Origin: Paenibacillus foliorum | Lineage (GTDB): Bacteria > Bacillota > Bacilli > Paenibacillales > NBRC-103111 | Length of the DNA stretch: 64,000 bases | Reading direction: 5' to 3' | Assembly (NCBI RefSeq): GCF_013141765.1 | Contig: NZ_WHOD01000128.1 | Location: forward strand, 124,001-188,000 | Shown: in pieces, positions 17,190-25,132 of the stretch | Position numbering within the stretch: position 1 is the first letter of the stretch | Layout: each line of letters begins with the position of its first letter | Translations under genes and position numbers: made by a program | The notes under the pieces: model-generated | Databases searched by the model: none | Seen by the model: only the letters and a program-made list of their open reading frames with translations | What the model was told of the DNA's origin: nothing

Positions 17190-17218
17190 TTTACAACGTA
17201 ACAATGTTATGTTACACT
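17190..17218 (+). promoter_or_regulatory. Promoter of yhbD-like gene with dyad in the spacer
   Basis: TTTACA (17190-17195) and TACACT (17213-17218) are 17 bp apart. The spacer holds an inverted repeat, GTAACA (17198-17203) and TGTTAC (17210-17215). Placing a dyad between the -35 and -10 boxes is the MerR-family arrangement. Confidence 0.5.
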
Positions 17219-17242
17219 GTTTTCACTAGGAGGAATTGATGG

Positions 17243-17869
17243 ATGGAAACACAATTAATCTCTAAAAAAGAACTACTCGAATTGACTGGCCTCTCTTATG
17301 GTCAGTTATATCGATGGAAACGAAAAAATTTAATTCCCGAGGACTGGTTCATAAGGAAATCTGCCTTCACCGGACAGGAAACCTTTTTCCCGAAGGATAA
17401 GATACTTGGGCGGATCGACAAAATAAAAAATATGAAGGATGATTTATCTCTCGATGAACTGGCAAACTTATTGTCACCCAATCCTACGGAGATTTCTCTT
17501 ACCAAACAGGAGTTAACAGAACGTAACATTGTTTCATTAGAAAGCTTCAATATGTATTGCGAGCGACAAGGAAGCTCTGATTTGTTTGATTTTGATCGAA
17601 TTTTACAACTCTTTATTTTCGATAAAATGCTTCATACGGGAGAAATAAGTCTTGATGAAGGATATATGCTGCTTCAGGTTATGAATGAGCATTATCCCAA
17701 GCTGCAAGGAAATAACGGTGAGTTCATTTTTATTAGGAAAATGGGCTTTTCCACATTAGTATTAGCCGAAGTTCCCGCAAATGTTTATTTCGAGCCCAAA
17801 ATTCGAGTTGTTGCCCGTTTGCTTATATCTAGCTGTATGGAAGAATTGAAATTTAAAATAAACGGATGA
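17243..17869 (+). CDS. YhbD-like DUF4004 protein with MerR-type N-terminal helix-turn-helix
   Basis: A 208-residue protein. The N-terminus (ISKKELLELTGLSYGQLYRWKRKNL) reads like a MerR-type winged helix, and the whole matches the Bacillus YhbD/DUF4004 plan. No cofactor-binding cysteines are evident. AGGAGG precedes the ATG. Its stop overlaps the start region of the bactofilin gene, and the same pairing occurs in Bacillus (yhbD-yhbE-yhbF), so it probably regulates or partners the bactofilin. A MerR-style promoter with a dyad in the spacer lies upstream and suggests autoregulation. Confidence 0.8.
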   Translation: METQLISKKELLELTGLSYGQLYRWKRKNLIPEDWFIRKSAFTGQETFFPKDKILGRIDKIKNMKDDLSLDELANLLSPNPTEISLTKQELTERNIVSLESFNMYCERQGSSDLFDFDRILQLFIFDKMLHTGEISLDEGYMLLQVMNEHYPKLQGNNGEFIFIRKMGFSTLVLAEVPANVYFEPKIRVVARLLISSCMEELKFKING

Positions 17870-17883
17870 TGGAGGCATTTTAC

Positions 17884-18624
17884 ATGACAAACCCTGATGT
17901 TCGAGGCGATCTTATTATTTCTGGAAGCGGCAGCACAGCCGGCGGTACGTTCAATAACGTAAAAATTAATGGAGAAGGAACCATCTCGGGAGATATAGAT
18001 AGTATTGAGTTCAAAACAAATGGAAGCTCCCGTACCCAAGGTAATGTAAAGTCAACAATTATAAAGGTGAACGGCATCACACGAATTGAAGGTAATGTAG
18101 ATGCAGAACAATTAAATGTTAATGGTCAGACCGATATAGGGGGCGATGTTTCAGTTAGGGTCCTCAAGCTGCAGGGCAAATCTGATATTGGCGGCAATCT
18201 GACTGGCGACCTATTGGAAATCGGCGGCGAATTGAAGGTTCAGAGGGATTGTGAAGCCGAGACCTTTTTACAAAAAGGCAGCTTTATTATTGGTGGTATG
18301 CTAAATGCCGGGAAAATAGACATTCAATTGTTTGGTCCGTGCAAGGCTAAAGAGATAGGCGGCGAAACGATCAGTGTAAAACGAACCGGATTGGCCCTCA
18401 GTCTCCACAAGATCATTCATTCTTTATTTATTACGGGCTTTGAAGATCGTTTGACTGTGGATACTATCGAAGGTGACGATATTTATCTCGAATATACGAC
18501 TGCAAAGATCGTTCGAGGCAACCGTGTTAACATTGGTCCTGGTTGCGAAATCATTCATGTAGAGTACAAGGATCATTTTGAACAGGTAAAAGGTGCTCAG
18601 GTGAGTGAATTCAGCAAGCTTTGA
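17884..18624 (+). CDS. Bactofilin family polymer-forming cytoskeletal protein
   Basis: About 246 residues. Residues 5-150 repeat short beta strands with Gly/Asn turns at six-to-ten-residue intervals (for example GTISGDID, ITRIEGNVD, QTDIGGDVS, SDIGGNL), the right-handed beta-helix pattern of bactofilins, which polymerise without nucleotide. It is longer than typical single-domain bactofilins because of a C-terminal beta-rich extension. Bacillus homologues YhbE/YhbF affect flagellar assembly; a morphogenetic or motility role here is inferred. ATGGAGG, eight bases upstream, sets the ATG at 17884; this site overlaps the end of the yhbD-like gene, so the two are coupled. Confidence 0.85.
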   Translation: MTNPDVRGDLIISGSGSTAGGTFNNVKINGEGTISGDIDSIEFKTNGSSRTQGNVKSTIIKVNGITRIEGNVDAEQLNVNGQTDIGGDVSVRVLKLQGKSDIGGNLTGDLLEIGGELKVQRDCEAETFLQKGSFIIGGMLNAGKIDIQLFGPCKAKEIGGETISVKRTGLALSLHKIIHSLFITGFEDRLTVDTIEGDDIYLEYTTAKIVRGNRVNIGPGCEIIHVEYKDHFEQVKGAQVSEFSKL

Positions 18625-18647
18625 TAGGTTTCACGGATGTTCAAACA

Positions 18648-18687
18648 AAAAAACCATCATCGACGCAGACCGCGTAGAGATGGTTTT
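18648..18687. terminator. Bidirectional terminator
   Basis: AAAACCATC pairs with GATGGTTTT around an inner ACGC/GCGT stem, with A- and T-tracts on both flanks. The right arm overlaps the stop codon of the opposing regulator gene. Confidence 0.85.
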
Positions 18688-19321
18688 ATTTATCTTTTTC
18701 TTGAATGGTATAGGAGCATTTAATTCCGCCCTTGACCAAGCATTCCGTGCGCTCGACATTAGCGTTGAGCAAGCTTTTGAACATCATAAGCTCACATTGG
18801 CATGCATGATTATATTGATTGGCAACTTGTGAAATAGGACAATTATGCTCGTTAATGACATAATGCCCCTCATTGGTTGTATTCCAATCCACCATATACC
18901 CATTGGAATTTTGAATCTCAGCAAGTGTCTTGACTCGTTCTTCCAACGGTTTCCCCTGCATCTGTTCTTCGTAACGGTTAACCATTCGCTCCTTACGACG
19001 CTCGAATAAACGATCTACCTGCTGCTCTCCTGCTTCAGAAACCAGCTCGCCCAATAAATCAAGCGTCAAATGATGATATTTCTTCGGAAATAGCTCATCC
19101 GCTTGTTCCGTCAAGGAGTACAAATTGGTCGGCCGCCCCATTGCCTGCCGTACCAGCTTCGCTTCGATCAGACCGTCACGCTCCAGCGTGTTCAGATGTC
19201 TCCGAACTGCCATCTCCGTAATGCCTAGCTGTTTGGCCATATCGCTAACGGTAAGGGATCCCTGTGTTTTCAACATGGTCAGTATGACTTTTCGTGTGGA
19301 TACATCCATCTCCTGGTTCAT
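18686..19321 (-). CDS. HTH transcriptional regulator with C-terminal cysteine cluster (SufR-like)
   Basis: A 211-residue protein. The N-terminus is a DeoR/ArsR-type winged helix (LTVSDMAKQLGITEMAVRRHL). The C-terminal 60 residues hold five cysteines spaced C-x12-C-x-C, then C-x8-C (NCPISQV, HACQCEL, TECLVKGGIKCSY), like the iron-sulfur-binding region of SufR-type repressors. It is therefore a candidate Fe-S or metal/redox sensor; no suf or metal gene is adjacent. AGGCGGTGA precedes the ATG. Monocistronic. Confidence 0.8.
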   Translation of the reverse strand: MNQEMDVSTRKVILTMLKTQGSLTVSDMAKQLGITEMAVRRHLNTLERDGLIEAKLVRQAMGRPTNLYSLTEQADELFPKKYHHLTLDLLGELVSEAGEQQVDRLFERRKERMVNRYEEQMQGKPLEERVKTLAEIQNSNGYMVDWNTTNEGHYVINEHNCPISQVANQYNHACQCELMMFKSLLNANVERTECLVKGGIKCSYTIQEKDK

Positions 19322-19507
19322 CTGGTCTTTTCACCGCCTCTTCAAGCAAACCTTGCTTTCTTCAGAAATGAGCTGATAAGCAAGTTATTACAGCTATTGT
19401 ATACGAATATGAACTATAAGTAAATTAATATACTAAAATGTATCAAAAATACTAGGAGAGGAAAATGCTAACATAATTCTTCTTGCAATAACTTTATTTT
19501 CCCTGAA

Positions 19508-19945
19508 TTACACCATTTCCTTGCGGATAAAAACGGGTACAGCTTCTGCAAAAGTAGATAGTGCGCTCGGAAGCTCGCTGATTAACGGATGCAGAATCTC
19601 CCGTGGAAAAGCTGAATAATCCTGGACAAGCGGCTTACGAAGCTGAACAAGCTGACGCAAGGTGGCCCCTAGACTTGGTTCAAATACACCCTCACCCTGG
19701 AGAATTTCAATAATATCCTCGTAGCTGCTAGCGTCTCGCATCATAAAAGCGTCGATTAAGAGACTTCCAACATCAGTAACCGTCTCAATTGCCAGATGCA
19801 GCGTACGTTCTTGAGCAAACTGCAAGAGCAAGCGATCGCTTGAAGAAGTGTTCTCCCATTGTGCTGCTAATCTTTCGCATGATTCTGACAATATGGGAAT
19901 AAATCGTAAACGCAGGTCTACTTGCTCGTGATTCACATAGTACAT
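19508..19945 (-). CDS. DUF86 / HepT-like protein (YutE-like)
   Basis: About 145 residues, all-helical, beginning MYYVNHEQVDL as in Bacillus YutE. HepT-family RNases use an R-x4-H-x-Y motif; here the equivalent LRKPLVQDY has Gln in place of His, so nuclease activity is doubtful. There is no MntA-type nucleotidyltransferase partner next to it. The GGAG ribosome site is inside the end of a 39-codon gene upstream, so it is coupled to that gene and to thiD. Confidence 0.75.
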   Translation of the reverse strand: MYYVNHEQVDLRLRFIPILSESCERLAAQWENTSSSDRLLLQFAQERTLHLAIETVTDVGSLLIDAFMMRDASSYEDIIEILQGEGVFEPSLGATLRQLVQLRKPLVQDYSAFPREILHPLISELPSALSTFAEAVPVFIRKEMV

Positions 19946-19950
19946 GGGCG

Positions 19951-20070
19951 TTATCTCCGTTTCTTCTTCTTCCATCTGGACCATAATATGATGGCGGGAA
20001 AACTTATGATTACAAGTCCAATCAATAAGACGGCTTGCATTAAATATTCATAACTCAATTTAGCTGTCAT
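19951..20070 (-). CDS. Small single-pass membrane protein, 39 residues, coupled to thiD
   Basis: Starts MTAKLSYEYLMQAVLLIGLV and continues with a hydrophobic helix of about 20 residues (VLLIGLVIISFPAIILW), ending in a strongly basic tail (RWKKKKRR), so a type with the C-terminus in the cytoplasm is expected. Its ATG overlaps the thiD stop codon (ATGA), and its TAA is five bases before the DUF86 start. Both overlaps argue it is translated. I know no homologue; a role as a membrane anchor or regulator is only a guess. Confidence 0.65.
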   Translation of the reverse strand: MTAKLSYEYLMQAVLLIGLVIISFPAIILWSRWKKKKRR

Positions 20071-20909
20071 AGCTCCGTTGACTCCTTCGTATCCTTGTCG
20101 CGGTTGTCCGTACTATACCGCCAATAAGCCCAATGATTGGTTGGTCCATGCCCCCCGCCAATCCCTAACTCATATCGGATAGCAAGCGTAATAAAACGTT
20201 TGGCCGTTTGCACGGCTTCGAATAGACTGCTGCCTTTGGCAAGCTCCGCTGTAATAGCTGCCGAGAAGGTACATCCTGTACCATGGGTATGACGAGTCTC
20301 ATAACGTGTCGCTGTTAGCAAATGAAACTGCTCACCATCGTACAATACGTCTGTCGGCTCTCCGGTGCTGTGCCCACCTTTTACAACAGCTGCTCCTGCA
20401 CCGTATTGCTGTACGATTCTAAGTGCTGCTTCCTTCATATCATGGAGCGAAGTTATTCGCATACCAGTAATAACTTCTGCTTCCGGAATATTCGGCGTTA
20501 CTAATGAAGCCAGCGGCAACAGCTTGCTCCGCAGCGTATCCTGTGCATGTTCTGCGAGCAAGCTTGCTCCTCCCTTGGCAATCATGACGGGATCCACCAC
20601 AAGCTTCGTAATCTTATGCTTAATCACTTGAGCAGCTACTAATTCGATCACTGCCGGCTGTGACAGCATACCTGTTTTTACGGCATCTACTCCGATATCG
20701 CTCACAACTGAATTTATCTGACCTTCTATTCCTTCTAACGGGATATCGTAGATACCGTTCACACCCAAGGTATTCTGGGATGTAACTGCCGTAATGGCTG
20801 ACATCCCGTAAACCTCCAGCATTTGAAATGTTTTTAAATCCGCTTGAATACCGGCTCCTCCCCCGCTATCTGAGCCTGCTATCGTTAACGCTTTATATAT
20901 TTGTCCCAT
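20067..20909 (-). CDS. thiD: Hydroxymethylpyrimidine / phosphomethylpyrimidine kinase
   Basis: About 280 residues, ribokinase fold. It phosphorylates HMP to HMP-P and HMP-PP for thiamine synthesis. Diagnostic stretches are ALTIAGSDSGGGAGIQADLK at the N-terminus, DPVMIAKGG, and the anion hole HTHGTGCTFSAAI with the catalytic Asp position replaced in context by the usual GTGC motif. AAGGGAGC lies seven bases before the ATG at 20909; a 49-codon upstream extension lacks a site. A short C-terminal tail after HGPTNHW is charged and variable. Divergent from tenI-thiO. It could alternatively act on pyridoxal, as some Bacillus paralogues do. Confidence 0.92.
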   Translation of the reverse strand: MGQIYKALTIAGSDSGGGAGIQADLKTFQMLEVYGMSAITAVTSQNTLGVNGIYDIPLEGIEGQINSVVSDIGVDAVKTGMLSQPAVIELVAAQVIKHKITKLVVDPVMIAKGGASLLAEHAQDTLRSKLLPLASLVTPNIPEAEVITGMRITSLHDMKEAALRIVQQYGAGAAVVKGGHSTGEPTDVLYDGEQFHLLTATRYETRHTHGTGCTFSAAITAELAKGSSLFEAVQTAKRFITLAIRYELGIGGGHGPTNHWAYWRYSTDNRDKDTKESTEL

Positions 20910-21221
20910 TATGTAAGCTCCCTTTCTTAGCCGTGCCTGCTGCTTTTTAAGACTGCCGCTTTTCTTAGGCCAAAGGTTAAAATCTATCTCTGCCTGTATG
21001 CAATTTTTGCTTTTAAAATGGACTTTAAGAACTAATCCCGTACTGTCCATTCCCAAACTTACTTATACCAGTTTATCTATCCCTATTACTACCGTCAAGT
21101 TCACTGTTCTTGATATTTTTATGACAACTTGGGCAAACGCTTTGACGGTCTTAACAGGCTGCGCTATGATGAAAGTATTGTACTATTTTTTCAGAAATTA
21201 TGATAAGGAAGTGTGCTCGTA
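20910..21221. promoter_or_regulatory. Divergent thiD / tenI-thiO control region
   Basis: A 312-bp region with the two thiamine promoters. A clear sigma-A promoter for tenI is TTGACG (21142-21147), 17 bp, TATGAT (21165-21170). I looked for the TPP riboswitch core (CUGAGA and CCUUUGAACCUGA-type segments) on both strands and did not find it. Confidence 0.6.
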
Positions 21222-21863
21222 ATGAAGAAACACGAGCTGCATGTCATAACGACCGGTAAGCAGACGCTAACCGAAGTGGCAGCTATTGCTCATCAATGCC
21301 CGACAAGTCTCATTGATGCCCTTCATCTGAGAGAAAAGCAATGCGGCGCTCGGGAGCTGGCCGACTGGTATAATACCTTACAGCCGCTGTTTGAACCTGC
21401 GGCTCTATATATTAATGACCGGCTTGATGCGGCTTTGGCTGTTGGCGCCCCTGGCGTCCAACTGGCCTATAGCAGTCTAAGCGTAGCCCAAAGCCGTCGT
21501 ATTCTGCCTGCTAATGTGCGAATCGGCTGCTCCGTGCACTCTGCCGAGGAGGCCGCTGCGGCAGCCCAAAATGGCGCTGATTATGTCCTGTACGGACATA
21601 TCTTCGATTCTAACTCCAAGCCAGGCTTGCCGCCCCGCGGCACTGCTGCCTTGAGTGAGGTCGTCGAAGCCTGTCCAATACCGGTAATAGCTATAGGTGG
21701 AATCGAGCCGGATAATGTCGATGAAGTGCTGTCGACAGGGTGCTCGGGCATCGCCGTGCTATCTCAAATACTGCTGCATCAAGATCCTGCAGGTCAGATA
21801 GCAAGATTTCACAAAACTTTGGAACAAACACGGCATATTCCAAAGTATAAGCTTACGAAGTAA
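21222..21863 (+). CDS. tenI: Thiamine-phosphate-synthase-like thiazole tautomerase TenI
   Basis: About 213 residues, TIM barrel of the ThiE/TenI family. Landmarks are LHLREKQ, INDRLDAALAVGAPGVQL, YVLYGHIFDSNSKPG and AIGGIEPDNV. ThiE uses the same fold for thiamine phosphate synthase, but the order tenI-thiO matches the Bacillus tenA-tenI-thiO-thiSGF-thiD cluster, where TenI aromatises the thiazole phosphate. AAGGAAG lies ten bases before the ATG; a GTG three codons earlier is weaker. First gene of a two-gene operon. Confidence 0.85.
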   Translation: MKKHELHVITTGKQTLTEVAAIAHQCPTSLIDALHLREKQCGARELADWYNTLQPLFEPAALYINDRLDAALAVGAPGVQLAYSSLSVAQSRRILPANVRIGCSVHSAEEAAAAAQNGADYVLYGHIFDSNSKPGLPPRGTAALSEVVEACPIPVIAIGGIEPDNVDEVLSTGCSGIAVLSQILLHQDPAGQIARFHKTLEQTRHIPKYKLTK

Positions 21864-21899
21864 ACTTCGCTAAAGCGAAACTCTTAGGAGGAGTTAACA

Positions 21900-23024
21900 T
21901 TGAATAGCAGGAACAGATCAGCGTTAATTATCGGGGGAGGCATTATCGGCTGCAGCATAGCATTTGAATTATTGCGAGCAGGCATCCAAGTAACCCTTAT
22001 CGATAAAGGCGCACTTAACAAAGAAGCTTCCACTGCAGCTGCAGGTATGCTGGGAGCACAGGTAGAAATGCATCATCCAGGCGCTTTCTACGAGCTGTGC
22101 GAATGGAGTCAACAGTTGTATCATAAATGGACGGAAGATCTATTACAAACCGGAGGAATTTCTCCGCAATACATAGAGAAAGGAATACTTCGGGCTGCAT
22201 TTACAGAAGAGGATGAGCTAGAGCTGCGGAGCCGCTTACCATGGATTCATAATGCTGAATGGCTTACTTCAAAGGAAATGCGTACAATAGAGCCTGGCTT
22301 ATCCCGTGATATACGAGGAGGGCTGCGCTTTCAGCAGGACCATCAGGTCCATCCAGTACAGCTGGCATTAGCTCTACAAGCGAGCATACTTAGGCTCGGC
22401 TGTGAGATTCGCGAGTGGACGCCAGCTTTTAGCCTCATTGAGCACAATGGGCGAATCCAAGGCGTCAGGACGGCTGACGGTGAACTATTAGCCGATCAGG
22501 TTATCCTTGCTTCGGGAGCTTGGGCGTCCGCCTTAACGGAACCATTCGGACTGAAGCTGCAGTTATTCCCGGTCAAAGGCCAATGTATCTCTCTCAGGAC
22601 AGCAGCGCCTATCATAAGCAGCACTGTCTTTACTAAAGGCTGCTATATCGTCCCAAAACTGGACGGCAGTATGATCATTGGAGCAACTCAGGAGGAATGC
22701 GGTTACGACAAACGCTGCCACGCCTCGGTTATCGGTTCTCTGCATTCCGCCGCGACCCAACTGCTTCCAGAACTCGATCATGCTGAGTTCGTCAGCACTT
22801 GGGCTGGCCTGCGTCCAGGCACACCTGATGGCCTTCCATACATGGGCCAGTCAGTGAAGATGCCAGGTTTAATCATAGCAGCTGGTCATTACCGCAATGG
22901 CATACTACTTGCACCTGCAACGGGGAAACTGATCAAGCAGCTAATTATGGACGAGCCGACCAGTATCAACTTATCGTCATTTACTCCAGATCGTGTATTA
23001 GCTCCAGTTCAGCAAATTACTTAA
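21900..23024 (+). CDS. thiO: Glycine oxidase ThiO
   Basis: A 374-residue FAD-dependent D-amino-acid-oxidase-family enzyme. It oxidises glycine to iminoacetate for the thiazole ring. The FAD Rossmann motif is ALIIGGGIIGCSIAFELL at the N-terminus. HPVQLALAL and the C-terminal STWAGLRPGTPDGLPYMG and GHYRNGILLAPATG motifs are ThiO-typical. TTG start with AGGAGG eight bases upstream. The thiS, thiG and thiF genes that usually follow are absent. Its end overlaps by four bases the end of the opposing TPR gene, with no terminator visible between them. Confidence 0.93.
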   Translation: MNSRNRSALIIGGGIIGCSIAFELLRAGIQVTLIDKGALNKEASTAAAGMLGAQVEMHHPGAFYELCEWSQQLYHKWTEDLLQTGGISPQYIEKGILRAAFTEEDELELRSRLPWIHNAEWLTSKEMRTIEPGLSRDIRGGLRFQQDHQVHPVQLALALQASILRLGCEIREWTPAFSLIEHNGRIQGVRTADGELLADQVILASGAWASALTEPFGLKLQLFPVKGQCISLRTAAPIISSTVFTKGCYIVPKLDGSMIIGATQEECGYDKRCHASVIGSLHSAATQLLPELDHAEFVSTWAGLRPGTPDGLPYMGQSVKMPGLIIAAGHYRNGILLAPATGKLIKQLIMDEPTSINLSSFTPDRVLAPVQQIT

Positions 23025-23689
23025 AATTGCTTAAACCGGGCTAGTAAAGACCATTTACGCTCAAAGCGCCGTTTATATTTCGGCAGCCCGCGGTACAGCT
23101 CAATCGTGTCACGGTAAGCTCCGCGGGCTTCTTCTTTACGTCCCAAACGATCGTACAGCTGACCCAGACGATAATAAGCCTCACACGAGGATGAATTCAC
23201 TTCCTTGAACTGTTCCAAATAAGTTATCGCTTTAGTTGGATTGTGGTCTGCCCATGCATCGGCTAAACGCAAATAAGGCTCTCCATATTTGACCCTTGGA
23301 TTCATTTCTACGGCATCCAGCAGCAATTGCTCTCCTAGCTCCAATTGGCCAAGCTTCAGTCTGCATAAGCCAAGCTCTGCCCGAACCTCAGCAGAATCAT
23401 CAATAACAGAAGCAACCTGCTCAAGCAGCTCCGCTGCCTCCACATATTGCTTGCGTTCCATCAATACCCTCGCCAATTCCAGCTTTGATGAGTTTTGATG
23501 AGGACTCAACCGCAGCTCTTGACGCAATCTGGACAGCTTCCTTGCTCTTTGAATAGGTTTCAAAATACTAGGAGTTAGACCAATAAACCGCCGATCCAGC
23601 ACATAAAAAACAACCAGCAGAACAAGAATCGCCACAATGGGACTACCCGTCAGCCAAGTTAATAAGAAAAACAACAGCACCTTGCTCAT
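23021..23689 (-). CDS. Tetratricopeptide-repeat membrane protein
   Basis: A 222-residue protein with an N-terminal hydrophobic region (about residues 4-30, SKVLLFFLLTWLTG and IVAILVLLVVFYVLD) and then four to five TPR motifs (SKLELARVLMERKQYVEAAELL, AEVRAELGLCRLKLGQLELG, EAYYRLGQLYDRLGRKEEARGAY). A scaffold for protein complexes at the membrane is the generic role; no partner is indicated. Monocistronic and convergent with thiO. Confidence 0.8.
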   Translation of the reverse strand: MSKVLLFFLLTWLTGSPIVAILVLLVVFYVLDRRFIGLTPSILKPIQRARKLSRLRQELRLSPHQNSSKLELARVLMERKQYVEAAELLEQVASVIDDSAEVRAELGLCRLKLGQLELGEQLLLDAVEMNPRVKYGEPYLRLADAWADHNPTKAITYLEQFKEVNSSSCEAYYRLGQLYDRLGRKEEARGAYRDTIELYRGLPKYKRRFERKWSLLARFKQF

Positions 23690-23973
23690 TTATTTATAAT
23701 GCCTCCCCTATCTGTTTTTTACCAATCATTGTAACATATATTGTTTACTTTTTTGTGTATTAAAGTGCAATGATTCGGGAATGCTCATTACAAATGCCCT
23801 AATATCACCATACCAAAGCGCTTTTATTCCTGCAAATGGAGTCATGGTGTTCTTTTGTTATGTTATCCAAATATAGACTATTTAGTTGTGAACAATTTGA
23901 GGACGGGAAGGATTTCAGCTGTCTCGCAGCGAAAGGTTGTAGATCGAATTTAATGCAGGGGGAACAACCTATT

Positions 23974-24231
23974 ATGAGTAAGATGACTGCCGAACAGGCT
24001 AATAAATGGCGCAAGAGAAGAATGATGGGCAAATCGAAATATGTAATGTTTTACGGTGTGGTAACCTGGGGTATCATATTAGCAGCACTATTTACGGGTA
24101 TGGAGTGGATCACCCAGCAATCATTTACGACATCTTGGGTATATATTAGAGTCATTGTTTTTGGAATTCTTGGATTTTTCATCGCTAATTTTCGTTGGGA
24201 CGCCCGGGAGCGGATGTTTCAATCTCATTAA
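23974..24231 (+). CDS. Small membrane protein of unknown function
   Basis: About 85 residues with a basic head (ANKWRKRRMMGKSKY) and two hydrophobic helices (YGVVTWGIILAALFTGMEWI and IRVIVFGILGFFIANF). I do not recognise the family. The ATG at 23974 is chosen for the AGGGGGA site ten bases upstream; a longer frame to the left reads poorly. A strong terminator follows. Confidence 0.65.
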   Translation: MSKMTAEQANKWRKRRMMGKSKYVMFYGVVTWGIILAALFTGMEWITQQSFTTSWVYIRVIVFGILGFFIANFRWDARERMFQSH

Positions 24232-24235
24232 TATC

Positions 24236-24280
24236 AAACAGGGAGCAGACGGATTATTCCGCTTTGCTCCCTGTTTTTTT
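24236..24280 (+). terminator. Terminator
   Basis: AAACAGGGAGCA pairs perfectly with TGCTCCCTGTTT, followed by more T residues. Confidence 0.93.
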
Positions 24281-24349
24281 GTTTCATTCTGTTTTTTAGT
24301 AAGAGCTTAGACGCCGCATCAAACCTTCCTTCATTTCATTATAAGTAGC

Positions 24350-24391
24350 TTGACAAAAGTAAGTTAATCATTTATTATACTTACGTATAGT
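24350..24391 (+). promoter_or_regulatory. azoR promoter with YodB/CatR-like operator
   Basis: TTGACA (24350-24355), 17 bp, TATTAT (24373-24378). Directly after the -10 box is ACTTACGTATAGT (24379-24391); read on the other strand this is ACTATACGTAAGT, close to the Bacillus YodB-type operator as I recall it. A second GTAAG half-site lies at 24359-24363. Confidence 0.55.
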
Positions 24392-24431
24392 GAGTTGATA
24401 TTATAAAAATAGTAATGGAGGAATTTAATTT

Positions 24432-25058
24432 ATGTCTACTGTTTTATTTATTAAAGCTAATGGTCGTCCTTTGGAGCAATCTGCAAGTGTTAAACTGTAT
24501 CATACATTTTTGGATCAATATAAAGAATCCCATCCTGGGGATACTATTGTAGAGCTTGATTTGTTTGCCGAGGAGCTTCCTTACTATGATGTTGACACTT
24601 TGAACGGTTTGTTTAAGCTTGGAAAAGGCTTTGAACTGACTGAGCAAGAACAACAAAGAGCAGCTAATGTAAACAAATACTTAGAGCAATTCCTTGCAGC
24701 TGATAAAGTTGTATTGGCATTCCCGCTTTGGAACTTCACAATCCCTGCTCAGCTGCTGACTTACTTGTTCTATGTTGTTCAAGCAGGCAAAACTTTCACT
24801 TATACAGCACAAGGTCCTCAAGGATTGCAGCCTGATAAAAAAGTAGCTTTGCTGAACGCAAGAGGCGGCGTATACTCCGAAGGTCCTGCTGCCGCTATCG
24901 AAATGTCCCTGAACTATGTTAAAACAATCATGGGCTTCATTGGTATTCAAGATGTTACAACTGTAGTCATTGAAGGTCATAACCAATTCCCTGACAAATC
25001 CCAAGCTATTATCGAAGAAGGTTTAAAACAAGCTGCTGTAGCTGCGCAAAACTTCTAA
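24432..25058 (+). CDS. azoR: FMN-dependent NADH-azoreductase
   Basis: A 208-residue flavodoxin-fold enzyme of the AzoR/AcpD family. It reduces azo dyes and quinones by two electrons, giving protection against quinone and electrophile stress. Landmarks are the N-terminal phosphate loop VLFIKANGRPLEQS, FPLWNFTIPAQLLTYL and LNARGGVYSEG. GGAGG precedes the ATG. A strong promoter with a possible YodB-like operator lies upstream, as for azoR1 in Bacillus. Confidence 0.93.
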   Translation: MSTVLFIKANGRPLEQSASVKLYHTFLDQYKESHPGDTIVELDLFAEELPYYDVDTLNGLFKLGKGFELTEQEQQRAANVNKYLEQFLAADKVVLAFPLWNFTIPAQLLTYLFYVVQAGKTFTYTAQGPQGLQPDKKVALLNARGGVYSEGPAAAIEMSLNYVKTIMGFIGIQDVTTVVIEGHNQFPDKSQAIIEEGLKQAAVAAQNF

Positions 25059-25086
25059 TTTCTACAGCTCTTTCATCAAATAAAGC

Positions 25087-25122
25087 GACTCCCCCATCCT
25101 TAAGAGATGCGGGAGTTTTTTG
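25087..25122 (+). terminator. Terminator of azoR
   Basis: ACTCCC-CATC pairs with GATG-GGGAGT and is followed by six T residues. Confidence 0.85.
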
Positions 25123-25132
25123 GGGACAAAGA

